Below, piece by piece: positions 1 to 7,006 of a DNA stretch of 16,031 bases (positions are counted from its first letter, which is position 1; every line of letters starts with the position of its first letter). The notes under the pieces are model-generated. The model was not told the origin of the DNA. It saw nothing but the letters and a program-made list of their open reading frames with translations, and did not search any database. The translations under genes were made by a program, and so were the position numbers. This stretch comes from Desulfosudis sp034189195 (GTDB lineage: Bacteria; Desulfobacterota; Desulfobacteria; Desulfobacterales; Desulfosudaceae). The stretch spans positions 1-16,031 of the forward strand of contig JAXHVI010000209.1 of NCBI GenBank assembly GCA_034189195.1. Direction: 5' to 3'.

Positions 1-938
1 ATCTGCCGGCGCACCAGGTCGATGCCGGTCACCAGTTCGGTGATGGGGTGCTCCACCTGAAGCCGGGTGTTGACCTCCAGAAAATAAAAATTTTTCTTTT
101 CATCCACTAAAAATTCCACGGTGCCCGCGTTCACGTAACCGGCGGCCACCGCCGCCTGCACAGCGGCCCGGCCCATGGCCTCCCGCAGGTCCGGGGTCAG
201 GGCCGTGCTCGGGGTCTCCTCGATGATCTTCTGGTGGCGGCGCTGAATGGAGCACTCCCGCTCGCCCAGATGCACCGTGTGGCCGAACCGGTCGGCCAGT
301 ACCTGGATCTCCACGTGACGGGGCCGGGCAATATATTTTTCAAGATAGATTGCCCCGTTGCCAAAGGCGGCGGCCGCCTCGCCGGACGCCGCAACCAGGG
401 CCTCGGAAAGCTGGGTCGGTTCGGTAACAATCCGCATGCCCTTGCCTCCGCCGCCGGCAGCCGCCTTTACCAGCACGGGATAGCCGATGGCCTCGGCATG
501 GGCCGCCATCTTCTTAAAATCGGACTCCGGCATGTTCATGCCGGGAATCACGGGAACGCCGCTGCCGGCCATGATTTGCCGGGCCACGGTTTTATCTCCC
601 AGGCTGCGGATCACCGTTGACGGCGGCCCGATAAACACGATGCCGCTGGCTTCGCACAGTTGGGCAAAATCGGCGTTTTCCGCCAGAAACCCGTATCCCG
701 GATGAATGGCCTGGGCCCCGCTCTTTCTGGCCGCGTCAATAATTTTTGCGCCGTTCAGATAACTGTCCGCCGGGTCGGCCCTGCCGATACAGACCGCCTC
801 GTCGGCGCAAAGCCGGTGCAGGGCCTCTGCATCAACATCCGAATAGACGGCCACTGTTGCAATGCCCATCTCCCGGCAGGTGGCCATGACCCGCACGGCA
901 ATCTCCCCCCGGTTGGCGATCAGAATTTTTTTAAACAT
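1..938 (-). CDS. mccA: Acyl-CoA carboxylase biotin carboxylase subunit (probable methylcrotonyl-CoA carboxylase alpha), 3' part cut by window edge
   Basis: The first 312 residues are in the window and the rest runs off the left edge. This is the ATP-dependent biotin carboxylase half of a biotin-dependent acyl-CoA carboxylase; it carboxylates biotin with bicarbonate before transfer by the partner subunit. The start MFKKILIANRGEIAVR is the classic family N-terminus. The glycine-rich ATP-grasp loop GGGGKGM lies at residues 162-168, HQKIIEE at 235-241, and the catalytic stretch EVNTRLQVEH at 288-297 (E288, N290 and R292 match E. coli AccC numbering). GAGG precedes the ATG by about nine bases. It follows the carboxyltransferase gene on the same strand, so it most likely forms an MCC holoenzyme with it. 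The window does not show whether a C-terminal biotinyl domain is present, which would separate an alpha subunit from an AccC-type protein. Confidence 0.93.
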   Translation of the reverse strand, partial: MFKKILIANRGEIAVRVMATCREMGIATVAVYSDVDAEALHRLCADEAVCIGRADPADSYLNGAKIIDAARKSGAQAIHPGYGFLAENADFAQLCEASGIVFIGPPSTVIRSLGDKTVARQIMAGSGVPVIPGMNMPESDFKKMAAHAEAIGYPVLVKAAAGGGGKGMRIVTEPTQLSEALVAASGEAAAAFGNGAIYLEKYIARPRHVEIQVLADRFGHTVHLGERECSIQRRHQKIIEETPSTALTPDLREAMGRAAVQAAVAAGYVNAGTVEFLVDEKKNFYFLEVNTRLQVEHPITELVTGIDLVRRQ

Positions 939-961
939 GGCAAGAACCTCGAAAAATTAAA

Positions 962-1059
962 TTCACCGCGAAGACGCAAAGGACGCAAAGAAAAACATGA
1001 ACGCCACGTGTAAAGCAGGGGGCATAACCCTTTGCGCTCTCTGCGCCTTTGCGGTGTAA
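962..1059. repeat. Imperfect inverted repeat, ACGCAAAG-type intergenic element
   Basis: The left arm (962-990) begins TTCACCGCGAAGACGC and ends GACGCAAAG. The right arm (1030-1059) is its imperfect reverse complement, beginning CTTTGCGCTC and ending TTTGCGGTGTAA. The arms are separated by about 39 bases. It fills most of the gap between the two carboxylase subunit genes, so it would be transcribed and could fold in the mRNA. Elements with this wording look like a dispersed non-coding repeat family. Confidence 0.7.
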
Positions 1060-1088
1060 ACTGCCAAAAGTCTTTTCTTTCGTCCGGA

Positions 1089-2705
1089 TTACATTCGAAA
1101 GACACCGAACCCGTACCGGTCATCCCGCAGCGGCGCGTTCAAGGCCGCTGAAATGGCCATGCCCAGCACGTCCCTTGTTTTGGCCGGGTCAAGAATGCCG
1201 TCATCCCACAGGTTGGCCGTGCTGTAATAGGCGTTTCCCTCCTGCCGGGCCTTGTCGATGATGGGCTGGCGGATAAAGGCCTCCTCCTCCGGGGTCAGGG
1301 GCGGTTTGCCCAGCCGGGCGTTCTGGTCGTTGGTAATGGTCACCAGCACGTCGGCGGCCTGCTGCCCCCCCATCACGCCGATCTCGGCATTGGGCCACAT
1401 CCATAAGAACCGGGGAGAATAGGCCCGGCCGCACATGGCATAATTGCCCGCACCGAAAGAGGCGCCGGCGAGCAGGGTGAACTTGGGTACCGAAGCGGTT
1501 GCCACGGCATTGACCATCTTGTGGCCGTCCTTGGTGACCCCGGTCTGTTCATACTGTTTCCCCACGATAAACCCGGAAATGTTCTGAACAAACACCAGCG
1601 GAATGCCCCGGTTGTCGCAGATCTGGATGAACTGGGTGGCCTTCTGGGCGCTTTGCGGAAAAAGAACGCCGTTGTTGCCCAGCAGGCCCACGGGATAACC
1701 GTGAATGTGGGCCCAGCCGCACACCAGGGTGGGGCCGTACATCTCCTTGAACTCGATAAACTCGCTGCCGTCCACCATCCGGGCAAACACTTCCCGGATA
1801 TCGTAGGGCGTGGAGATGTTGCGGGGAATGATGCCGTAAAGCTCTTTGGGATCGTAAAGGGGCGGCGCGGGCGGCCGCAGGGTGAGCCTTGCCTTTTCCG
1901 GCCGGGGCAGGTTGGCCACGATCTCCCGCACCAGGGCAATGGCATGGGCGTCGTCCTCGGCATAGTAGTCCGACACCCCGGACTGGGCGCAGTGCAGGTC
2001 AGGTCCGCCCAGTTCATCGGAGGTCACCTCTTCGCCGGTGGCGGCCAGCACCAGGGGCGGCCCGCCCAGGAAGATGGCGCCATGGTCCTTGACATGAATG
2101 ATCTCGTCGGACATGGCCGCGCCATAGGCTCCGCCGGCCGTGCAGAGCCCCATCACCGCGGTGATCTGGGGAATGGCCATCTTGGACATCATGGCCTGGT
2201 TGTAAAAGACCCGGCCCCCGTCGTCGAGGTCGGGAAAAATCTCGGACTGCAACGGCAGAAACGCCCCGGCCGAATCCATCAGGTTGACTGCGGGCAGCCG
2301 GTTTTCCATGCAGATGGCCTGAAGCCGCAACGTCTTTTTCACGCTCATGGGATACATGGAACCGCCCTTGATGGTGGCATCGTTCACCGACACCACCACC
2401 TCCCGGCCGGCCACGATGCCGATGCCGGCCCGAATGCCGGCGCCGTGGACCTTGCCGTCATACAGGTCTTTGGCCGCCAGGGGCGCAATTTCAAGGAACG
2501 GCGTGTTTTTGTCCAACAGCAGGTCAAGCTTCTTGTCCACCGGCAATTTACCCACCTCTTTTAACCGGTCCATGGCCTTTGGGGACCGCTCGTGGTGGGC
2601 ACGGTCAATCTCCTTTTTCAGGTCCGCCACCAGGGCCTCCATGGTCTCCCGGTTCCTGGCAAACTCTTCGGATGACACATCAACGGCCGATTCAATGACA
2701 GGCAT
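1089..2705 (-). CDS. mccB: Methylcrotonyl-CoA carboxylase carboxyltransferase (beta) subunit
   Basis: A 538-residue carboxyltransferase that moves the carboxyl group from carboxybiotin to an enoyl-CoA, in leucine/isovalerate catabolism 3-methylcrotonyl-CoA to 3-methylglutaconyl-CoA. Length and sequence track MccB closely: DSAGAFLPLQSEIFPD at 144-159, the oxyanion-forming CTAGGAY at 188-194, GPPLVLAATGEEV at 215-227, LGGPDLHC at 232-239, a second crotonase-fold half with FGAGNYAMCGRAYSPRF at 417-433, and the MCC-like ending LNAPLRDDRYGFGVFRM. The DSAGAFLP wording is of the MCC type and differs from the DSGGARIQ of propionyl-CoA carboxylase beta. AAGGGAAG precedes the ATG. It is followed by the biotin carboxylase gene after a 150-bp gap holding an inverted repeat. 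A geranyl-CoA carboxylase is the main alternative. Confidence 0.92.
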   Translation of the reverse strand: MPVIESAVDVSSEEFARNRETMEALVADLKKEIDRAHHERSPKAMDRLKEVGKLPVDKKLDLLLDKNTPFLEIAPLAAKDLYDGKVHGAGIRAGIGIVAGREVVVSVNDATIKGGSMYPMSVKKTLRLQAICMENRLPAVNLMDSAGAFLPLQSEIFPDLDDGGRVFYNQAMMSKMAIPQITAVMGLCTAGGAYGAAMSDEIIHVKDHGAIFLGGPPLVLAATGEEVTSDELGGPDLHCAQSGVSDYYAEDDAHAIALVREIVANLPRPEKARLTLRPPAPPLYDPKELYGIIPRNISTPYDIREVFARMVDGSEFIEFKEMYGPTLVCGWAHIHGYPVGLLGNNGVLFPQSAQKATQFIQICDNRGIPLVFVQNISGFIVGKQYEQTGVTKDGHKMVNAVATASVPKFTLLAGASFGAGNYAMCGRAYSPRFLWMWPNAEIGVMGGQQAADVLVTITNDQNARLGKPPLTPEEEAFIRQPIIDKARQEGNAYYSTANLWDDGILDPAKTRDVLGMAISAALNAPLRDDRYGFGVFRM

Positions 2706-2725
2706 GATGCTTCCCTTTCTTCCAA

Positions 2726-2743
2726 ATCAAAATCGGTATCGAG
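2726..2743. repeat. Short 6-bp-period array (ATCNNN units)
   Basis: Three consecutive hexamers, ATCAAA, ATCGGT and ATCGAG, lie just upstream of the mccB ribosome-binding site. They use the same units as longer arrays at 5459-5512 and 8321-8356. On its own this copy would be weak; recurrence of the same units elsewhere gives the support. Confidence 0.45.
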
Positions 2744-2805
2744 ACAAGCGGCACGGCCGACTCCGTCAGGAGGCGGTGCCGTAATTCAAAAAAAATGAGA
2801 TTTAC

Positions 2806-2881
2806 GTCATTGCGCCGCAGGCGAAGCAATCTTGTCCATATGCGAAGGAGATTGCTTCGTCGCTTCGCTCCTCGCAATGAC
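2806..2881. repeat. REP/MITE-like palindromic element (GTCATTGCG family)
   Basis: A near-palindrome of 76 bases lies between the second acyl-CoA dehydrogenase and mccB. It opens GTCATTGCGCCGCAGGCGAA and closes GTCGCTTCGCTCCTCGCAATGAC. The inner arms GCGAAGCAATCT and AGATTGCTTCGTCGC pair around a CATATG centre. The wording CATTGCGAGGAGCGAAGCGA is a widely dispersed intergenic repeat type in many bacteria. If transcribed, it would form a stable hairpin inside the operon. Confidence 0.8.
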
Positions 2882-2916
2882 AAGAAATTTGCGACAAAGC
2901 CTCCGGGGTATTGCCT

Positions 2917-4032
2917 CTACAGCGCCGCGTCACCGATATGCATGCGGGCGATCTCGGTGGAGGTGCCGGCGATCTGCGCGTACTTGGCCCACCGCAGGGC
3001 CGCCTGGGCCGGATGATCCGGGGCAAGCCCCTCCAGTGACAGAATGCGCAGTGCGCTGCCCGCCACATCTTCGGCGGACTCGGTGCAGAAGACCTTGGCA
3101 CAGTCGGTAAACACCTCTGTTTCCCTCTCCTTTTCGGCGTTCAGCCACCCTGTTTTATAGGCCATGAGCTGGGAGGTCTCCACCAGGGTAAACATCTCGG
3201 CCAGCTTGAACCCCACCTCCTGAAAGGCGATGGCCGGTTTGCCGCCCGTGCGATGGGTCTTGGCAAACAGGGTGGCGGAAAACAGGGCCGCGTTCATCAT
3301 GCCCACGGCAGCGGCGATCAGCACCTGGTTTTCCCACATGCGAAGGTCGGCCAGCAGTTTTTCCCCAGCCACCGGTCCGATGACATGGGTTTCAGGTATT
3401 TCGCATCCTTCGAGCACCATGCGGCAGGACGAAAGTTGCCCGTAATCGCTGTTGTCCAGAACCGGATTCAGGATTACACCCTTTGCACCTCTTTCCACCA
3501 GAAAGACGCCCAGCCCCTCCTCCAGCCGGCCCACCACGGCAAACAGGTCGGCCGCACCGCCGTTTACCACAAAGCCTTTTTCCCCGGAAACAACAACTCC
3601 CCCCGCTTTTCGAACCCCCTGGGTGGCCAGGGGATCGTTGACCACGTTCATGGTTTTTTCGCAAAGGGCCACGGTGCCGATCAACTCCCCTTTTTGCAGG
3701 GGTGCAAGAAACCGGTCCTGCTGATCCTTGTTTCCGTATTCGGCAATCAGCCGGCCCATTTGCCGGACCCCTGTTTCAAAGGCGATAAAAAAACCGGGAC
3801 CGTTTCCGGACACCGCAATCATGGCCCCCATGGCGGCCGCGTCGAAAGGCGTATCATCGCAAAGCCCGGCCTTCATGTAATTTGTTGGCGCAAGGGCCTT
3901 TGCCAGGGACTGCACCAGGCCGCGCCGGGCCTCGGGTGTGGCGGTCCGGCCGGCATCGGCAAACACCTGGCCCGCGATTTTTTCTGTTTCTTCAATGGCC
4001 TGCTTTTCGGCCTGCGTGAATTCGTATTCCAT
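2917..4032 (-). CDS. Divergent acyl-CoA dehydrogenase-family protein (second of a pair)
   Basis: A 371-residue flavoprotein-family protein. The start MEYEFTQAEKQAIEE is chosen over an upstream in-frame ATG because AGGGGG sits about six bases before it and the extra 39 residues look non-protein. The acyl-CoA dehydrogenase architecture is present: a helical N-terminal domain, a middle beta domain around residues 117-225 and a C-terminal helical domain ending AGTSTEIARMHIGD. Key motifs have drifted: the usual ALTEPxAGSD reads ALCEKTMNVVNDP, the C-terminal catalytic Glu position is A355 (IAGTS), and the usual RDAK stretch is degraded. E234 (WENQV) aligns without gaps to the helix-G catalytic Glu of isovaleryl-CoA dehydrogenase. 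It lies 32 bp after the first dehydrogenase, so co-expression is expected. It may be a partner subunit or a separate dehydrogenase; the substrate is unknown. Confidence 0.88.
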   Translation of the reverse strand: MEYEFTQAEKQAIEETEKIAGQVFADAGRTATPEARRGLVQSLAKALAPTNYMKAGLCDDTPFDAAAMGAMIAVSGNGPGFFIAFETGVRQMGRLIAEYGNKDQQDRFLAPLQKGELIGTVALCEKTMNVVNDPLATQGVRKAGGVVVSGEKGFVVNGGAADLFAVVGRLEEGLGVFLVERGAKGVILNPVLDNSDYGQLSSCRMVLEGCEIPETHVIGPVAGEKLLADLRMWENQVLIAAAVGMMNAALFSATLFAKTHRTGGKPAIAFQEVGFKLAEMFTLVETSQLMAYKTGWLNAEKERETEVFTDCAKVFCTESAEDVAGSALRILSLEGLAPDHPAQAALRWAKYAQIAGTSTEIARMHIGDAAL

Positions 4033-4064
4033 GTTTACCCCCTGATTCCGTAAACCCGCGACAT

Positions 4065-5207
4065 TTACATGAGCCGCGAAATGATCATTTTCTGAATGTC
4101 CGACGTGCCCCCGCCCAGGGGCGCCAGCCGGTTGTCCCGGAACGCGCACTCCATGGCATACTCATGGCAGTAACCGTATCCGCCGTGGAGCAGCAGGGCG
4201 TCGTTGACCGGCCCCAGGCTCCAGTCGCCCACAAACAGCTTGGCCATGGCCGCGGACAGGTGGTTAAGCGAGGTGCCCTGGTTCTTGTGCCAGGCCACCC
4301 GGTAGACCAGGAGCTTTGCGCTTTCGTAAAAAATGCGCATATTGGCCAGCTTGTGCTTGGTGGCCTGAAACTGGCCGATGGCCTTTCCGAACTGGACCCG
4401 CTTGCCCGCGTATTCGGCGCACCGGTCCAGAATGTATTTTGTGCCGCCCACCATGGGGGCCAGCAGGGCGCTCCGGTCCCACTCCACGGTCTGCATGGCC
4501 ATGAGAAAACCGTTGCCCTCTTTTCCCACAAGATTTTCAGCCGGGATCACGCAGTCGGAAAAAAAGAGCTCCGACGTGGGGGAGGTGCGGCACCCCATTT
4601 TCTTGAGGGGCTGGCCTGTTGAAAAGCCGGGAGTCCCCTTTTCCACGATAAAGGCCGATATCCCCTCGTGACGCTTTTCCGGGTCGGTCTTGGCATAGAC
4701 CAGGGCCACGTCGGCAATGGGGCCGTTGGTGATAAACATCTTGCTGCCGTTGAGCACGTAGGTATCACCCTTTTTAACGGCCGTGGTCCTCAGTGAGGCC
4801 ACGTCCGAACCGGCGTCCGGTTCAGTCAGGCCCATGCAGCCGACCCATTCGCCGCTGTTTAATTTCGGCAGGTATTTTTTTCTCTGGGCCTCGGTTCCGT
4901 GGGCAAAAATCGTGTCCGCGCAGAGAAAGGTATGGGCCCCGTAGGAAAGGGTCAGGCCCCCGTCCACCCCGGCCTCGCCCATGGCTTCGCCGGCCAGTAC
5001 CGTGGTGATCACGTCCGCGCCCTGGCCGCCGTAGGCCTCGGGAAAATGGAGGCCGAGAATGCCGAACGCCCCCATCTTTCGAAACGACTCAAGATCAAAT
5101 TTTCCGGCCAGCTCATGCTCCTCGACCCTGGGCACGATTTCCTTTCGGGCAAACTTGATCACCTCTTTTTTGAACATCAACTGTTCACGGGTAAACGCAA
5201 AATCCAT
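4065..5207 (-). CDS. Acyl-CoA dehydrogenase, isovaleryl-CoA dehydrogenase-like
   Basis: A 380-residue FAD enzyme expected to oxidise an acyl-CoA at the alpha-beta bond and pass electrons to ETF. Family signatures: GLTEPDAGSDVAS at 126-138, YVLNGSKMFITNGPIAD at 150-166, the CoA/FAD region RVQFGKAIGQFQ at 270-281, HGGYGY at 341-346 and GTSDIQKMIISR at 367-378. The usual catalytic Glu of medium- and short-chain enzymes is G366, as in isovaleryl-CoA dehydrogenase, which also has Gly there. The isovaleryl-CoA dehydrogenase base in helix G aligns with D244 (EWDRSAL), so the base would be Asp, or E242 two residues away. AGGAGG lies six bases before the ATG. Being first in an operon with MCC subunits supports isovaleryl-CoA as substrate, but the changed base leaves this uncertain. 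Confidence 0.93.
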   Translation of the reverse strand: MDFAFTREQLMFKKEVIKFARKEIVPRVEEHELAGKFDLESFRKMGAFGILGLHFPEAYGGQGADVITTVLAGEAMGEAGVDGGLTLSYGAHTFLCADTIFAHGTEAQRKKYLPKLNSGEWVGCMGLTEPDAGSDVASLRTTAVKKGDTYVLNGSKMFITNGPIADVALVYAKTDPEKRHEGISAFIVEKGTPGFSTGQPLKKMGCRTSPTSELFFSDCVIPAENLVGKEGNGFLMAMQTVEWDRSALLAPMVGGTKYILDRCAEYAGKRVQFGKAIGQFQATKHKLANMRIFYESAKLLVYRVAWHKNQGTSLNHLSAAMAKLFVGDWSLGPVNDALLLHGGYGYCHEYAMECAFRDNRLAPLGGGTSDIQKMIISRLM

Positions 5208-5273
5208 GGCAGCCTCCTGGTATAGAATGGAAAGAAAGGGACTCTCCGATAATTTTGATAATATGATTCATTT

Positions 5274-5316
5274 ATTGAATCTGATTCAATTTAGAAAGGC
5301 CGGGCAGGAATGTCAA
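5274..5316 (-). promoter_or_regulatory. Promoter with overlapping palindromic operator for the isovaleryl-CoA dehydrogenase operon
   Basis: On the minus strand a perfect -35 box TTGACA (5311-5316) is followed by a 17-bp spacer and a -10 box TAAATT (5288-5293). A perfect 17-bp palindrome, ATTGAATCTGATTCAAT (5274-5290), overlaps the -10 box. An extra GATTCA half-site at 5265-5270 makes a second inverted pair with TGAATC at 5276-5281. The position fits repression by a dimeric regulator such as a TetR-family protein. The transcription start is not determined. Confidence 0.65.
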
Positions 5317-5341
5317 GAAATTTTTATAATGGTCTTCATTG

Positions 5342-5431
5342 TTTCGTGATCTTCGTGTTTAAAAGCCAAAAGTCTCTGGCCGGCCGGCCGCTTTTCAACA
5401 TGAAGATACGAAGATTGCAAAGAACACGAAG
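5342..5431. repeat. Inverted repeat of the ACGAAG-type dispersed element
   Basis: The left arm TTCGTGATCTTCGTGTT (5343-5359) pairs imperfectly with AACATGAAGATACGAA (5397-5412), and the right arm continues through GATTGCAAAGAACACGAAG to 5431. A GC-only palindrome GGCCGGCCGGCC (5378-5389) lies in the loop. A related single arm occurs at 8391-8424. It sits in the 382-bp gap (5208-5589) between rubrerythrin and the dehydrogenase. Apart from the promoter, repeats and hairpin listed here, I see no gene in that gap. Confidence 0.65.
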
Positions 5432-5458
5432 CAGGTAATACAGGTCCGACAAGACTGC

Positions 5459-5512
5459 ATCAAAATCGGGATCGAAAGAGATAAAGATCAAGAGTAAGAG
5501 TAAGAGTAAGAG
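5459..5512. repeat. Degenerate tandem array with 6-bp period, nine units
   Basis: Nine hexamers in register read ATCAAA, ATCGGG, ATCGAA, AGAGAT, AAAGAT, CAAGAG, then TAAGAG three times. A 28-base segment (5484-5511) recurs exactly at 10946-10973. The array lies in the gap downstream of rubrerythrin and has no start codon or ribosome-binding site. The units drift from ATCGNN to TAAGAG, joining the two unit types seen separately at other sites. Confidence 0.8.
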
Positions 5513-5545
5513 AGGTGACGGCAGGCAGATGGGCTGATGTAAACC

Positions 5546-5579
5546 GGGTTCAGGGGCCGTTTTTCCGGCCCCTGAACCC
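5546..5579 (-). terminator. Strong hairpin, probable terminator after rubrerythrin
   Basis: A perfect 14-bp stem, GGGTTCAGGGGCCG (5546-5559) paired with CGGCCCCTGAACCC (5566-5579), has a six-base loop TTTTTC. It begins ten bases after the rubrerythrin stop codon in the direction of transcription. The T-tract after the stem on the minus strand is weak (GGTTTAC), so it may act mainly as a 3' stabiliser or a poor intrinsic terminator. Confidence 0.7.
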
Positions 5580-5589
5580 CGGAATCCTT

Positions 5590-6093
5590 TTATGTCACGG
5601 TCTTGAATTTTTCCGGCGGGGCACCGCAGATCGGGCACTTGTCCGGAATCTTTCTGTCGGTCACATACCCGCACACCTGGCACACGTGGTATTCAACCAC
5701 CGCGTCCTTGATTACATGGAGCATGGCCCGTTCGTAAAGCTTGGCATGATAGGTCTCGGCGTCCCGGGCGTGGCCAAAGGCGATGGCCGCGGCCTGCTCG
5801 CCCTCCTCTTCCGCCTGCCGGATAAACTCGGGATAAACATTCTCACTGATGGTCTTTTCCCGCTGAAAAGAGGCTTCCAGGTTGGTATCGGTGTCTTTTA
5901 CCACCACCTCTTTGGCAAGGTTCAAGTGCCGTGTGGCATGGACCCGCTCGGCTTCGGCAATGGCGCGGAACAGCAGGGCCACCTGGGGTACATCCTCCTC
6001 TGCCGCTTTCTGGGCATAGGCCAAAAGCCGGAAATAGGCCTTGGCCTCTCCCACAAATGCTTTATACACATTCTCTCTGGTCTTGTCTTTCAC
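5590..6093 (-). CDS. rbr: Rubrerythrin
   Basis: A 167-residue cytoplasmic peroxide-reducing di-iron protein typical of anaerobes. It has an N-terminal ferritin-like four-helix domain with iron ligands visible as E16 (GEAKAY), E49xxH52 (EAERVH), a Glu cluster at 95-99 and E113xxH116 (DAETYH), then a C-terminal rubredoxin-like Fe(Cys)4 domain with C138, C141, C153 and C156 (CQVCGY and CPICGAP). The start is the GTG at 6091-6093: GGAGG precedes it by six to seven bases and the protein then begins at the usual family position. An upstream in-frame ATG would add 49 residues of implausible sequence. It is transcribed alone, divergently from coaE, and ends at a strong hairpin. It is likely induced by oxidative stress. 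Confidence 0.95.
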   Translation of the reverse strand: MKDKTRENVYKAFVGEAKAYFRLLAYAQKAAEEDVPQVALLFRAIAEAERVHATRHLNLAKEVVVKDTDTNLEASFQREKTISENVYPEFIRQAEEEGEQAAAIAFGHARDAETYHAKLYERAMLHVIKDAVVEYHVCQVCGYVTDRKIPDKCPICGAPPEKFKTVT

Positions 6094-6125
6094 TACCGCC
6101 TCCGTTTTTATTGTTTCACACAGAA

Positions 6126-6180
6126 CTTGACTATAGCCGCTTTTTTGCCAACTTAGCGTTTTTTGCCAAAAAAAGTCAAG
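6126..6180 (-). promoter_or_regulatory. Candidate rubrerythrin control region with direct and inverted repeats
   Basis: Upstream of the GTG start, minus-strand TTGGCAAAAAA occurs twice, exactly 18 bases apart (plus-strand 6141-6151 and 6159-6169). The pair is flanked by a perfect inverted repeat CTTGACT (6126-6132) and AGTCAAG (6174-6180). A -10-like TATAGT lies at 6130-6135, without a good -35 at normal spacing. This looks like a regulator-dependent promoter, but no specific regulator can be named. Confidence 0.4.
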
Positions 6181-6335
6181 GCCGGCCGGTAGTCCGCCAC
6201 CGCCCCTGGCAGCGTCGCCACCGGAATGCACGGGCAGCATATTTCACTTTTCACCCCTTCGATGGATATGATATGATCCGGGCAAACTCGAATGGAGCCA
6301 CAGCCATTACAGGTACCTGACCAAAAGGAGTCCGC

Positions 6336-6953
6336 ATGCTCATTGTCGGCCTGACCGGCGGCATTGCCACGGGAAAATCTATTGTTTCCAAACGCATGGA
6401 GGAACTGGGGGCACTGGTGGTGGATGCCGATGCCATCGCCCATGAAGTGGTGAAAAAGGATTCCCCCGCCTGGAAAGAGATTGTCGACATGTTCGGCCGG
6501 GAGTACCTGCTGCCCGACGGTGAGCTCAACCGCAGGGCCCTGGGCCGGATCATCTTTCAAGATACGATCAAAAAAGAACAGCTCAACCGCATCGTTCATC
6601 CACGGGTGTTTGAGCGCATCAGCCAGTCCATTGTCGACATCATCAACGCATCAGAAGCACCGGATGCCGTCGTAATCCTGGACGTCCCCCTGCTCTACGA
6701 GTCCGGCATGCACCGGGATCTGTCCGACATTCTCGTGGTCTATGCCACGCCTGCCCAGCAGTTGGAACGGCTCATGGCCAGGGACGATCTCACCGAAGCA
6801 GATGCCCGGGCCCGCATCCATTCCCAGTTGCCTATTGACGAAAAACGGGAACGGGCCGACATGGTGATCGACAACAGCGGCGCCATTGAAGAGACCATGA
6901 CCCAGGTGGACAGAATTTTTGATCAGCTTAAGTCAAAAGCAGCATACGCATAG
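6336..6953 (+). CDS. coaE: Dephospho-CoA kinase
   Basis: A 205-residue P-loop kinase that phosphorylates the 3'-hydroxyl of dephospho-CoA with ATP, the last step of coenzyme A synthesis. The N-terminal Walker A GLTGGIATGKS spans residues 5-15, followed by the family's VDADAIAHEVV (29-39), LNRIVHP (83-89) and the Walker-B-like VVILDVPLLYESG (111-123). AAAAGGAG lies about seven bases before the ATG. Length is normal for the family. It is the first of two plus-strand genes lying between minus-strand acyl-CoA blocks. CoA supply is a general need, so the placement near CoA-ester enzymes may be coincidence. Confidence 0.96.
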   Translation: MLIVGLTGGIATGKSIVSKRMEELGALVVDADAIAHEVVKKDSPAWKEIVDMFGREYLLPDGELNRRALGRIIFQDTIKKEQLNRIVHPRVFERISQSIVDIINASEAPDAVVILDVPLLYESGMHRDLSDILVVYATPAQQLERLMARDDLTEADARARIHSQLPIDEKRERADMVIDNSGAIEETMTQVDRIFDQLKSKAAYA

Positions 6954-7006
6954 CGCGAATCTTTCATGAAATATTCGAGCTGGAATATCCAACAATGAGG
7001 TAGGAA

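Noticed and set aside
1521..2564. A 347-codon plus-strand open frame opposite mccB
   Set aside because: It is an antisense shadow of a clear carboxyltransferase gene; its translation is rich in His, Gly and Gln with no recognisable domain, as is usual opposite GC-rich genes.
1089..2705. Propionyl-CoA or acetyl-CoA carboxylase beta subunit
   Set aside because: Motif wording (DSAGAFLP, LGGPDLHC, LNAPLRDDRYGFGVFRM) follows the methylcrotonyl-CoA carboxylase beta type; the propionyl type has a DSGGARIQ-like motif instead.
4033..4149. N-terminal extension of the second acyl-CoA dehydrogenase to an upstream ATG
   Set aside because: It would overlap the upstream dehydrogenase gene and add 39 low-complexity residues; the start at 4032 has a strong AGGGGG site and a family-like N-terminus.
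6094..6240. N-terminal extension of rubrerythrin to an ATG at 6240
   Set aside because: The added residues look non-coding and cover the promoter-like repeats; the GTG at 6093 has GGAGG at proper spacing.
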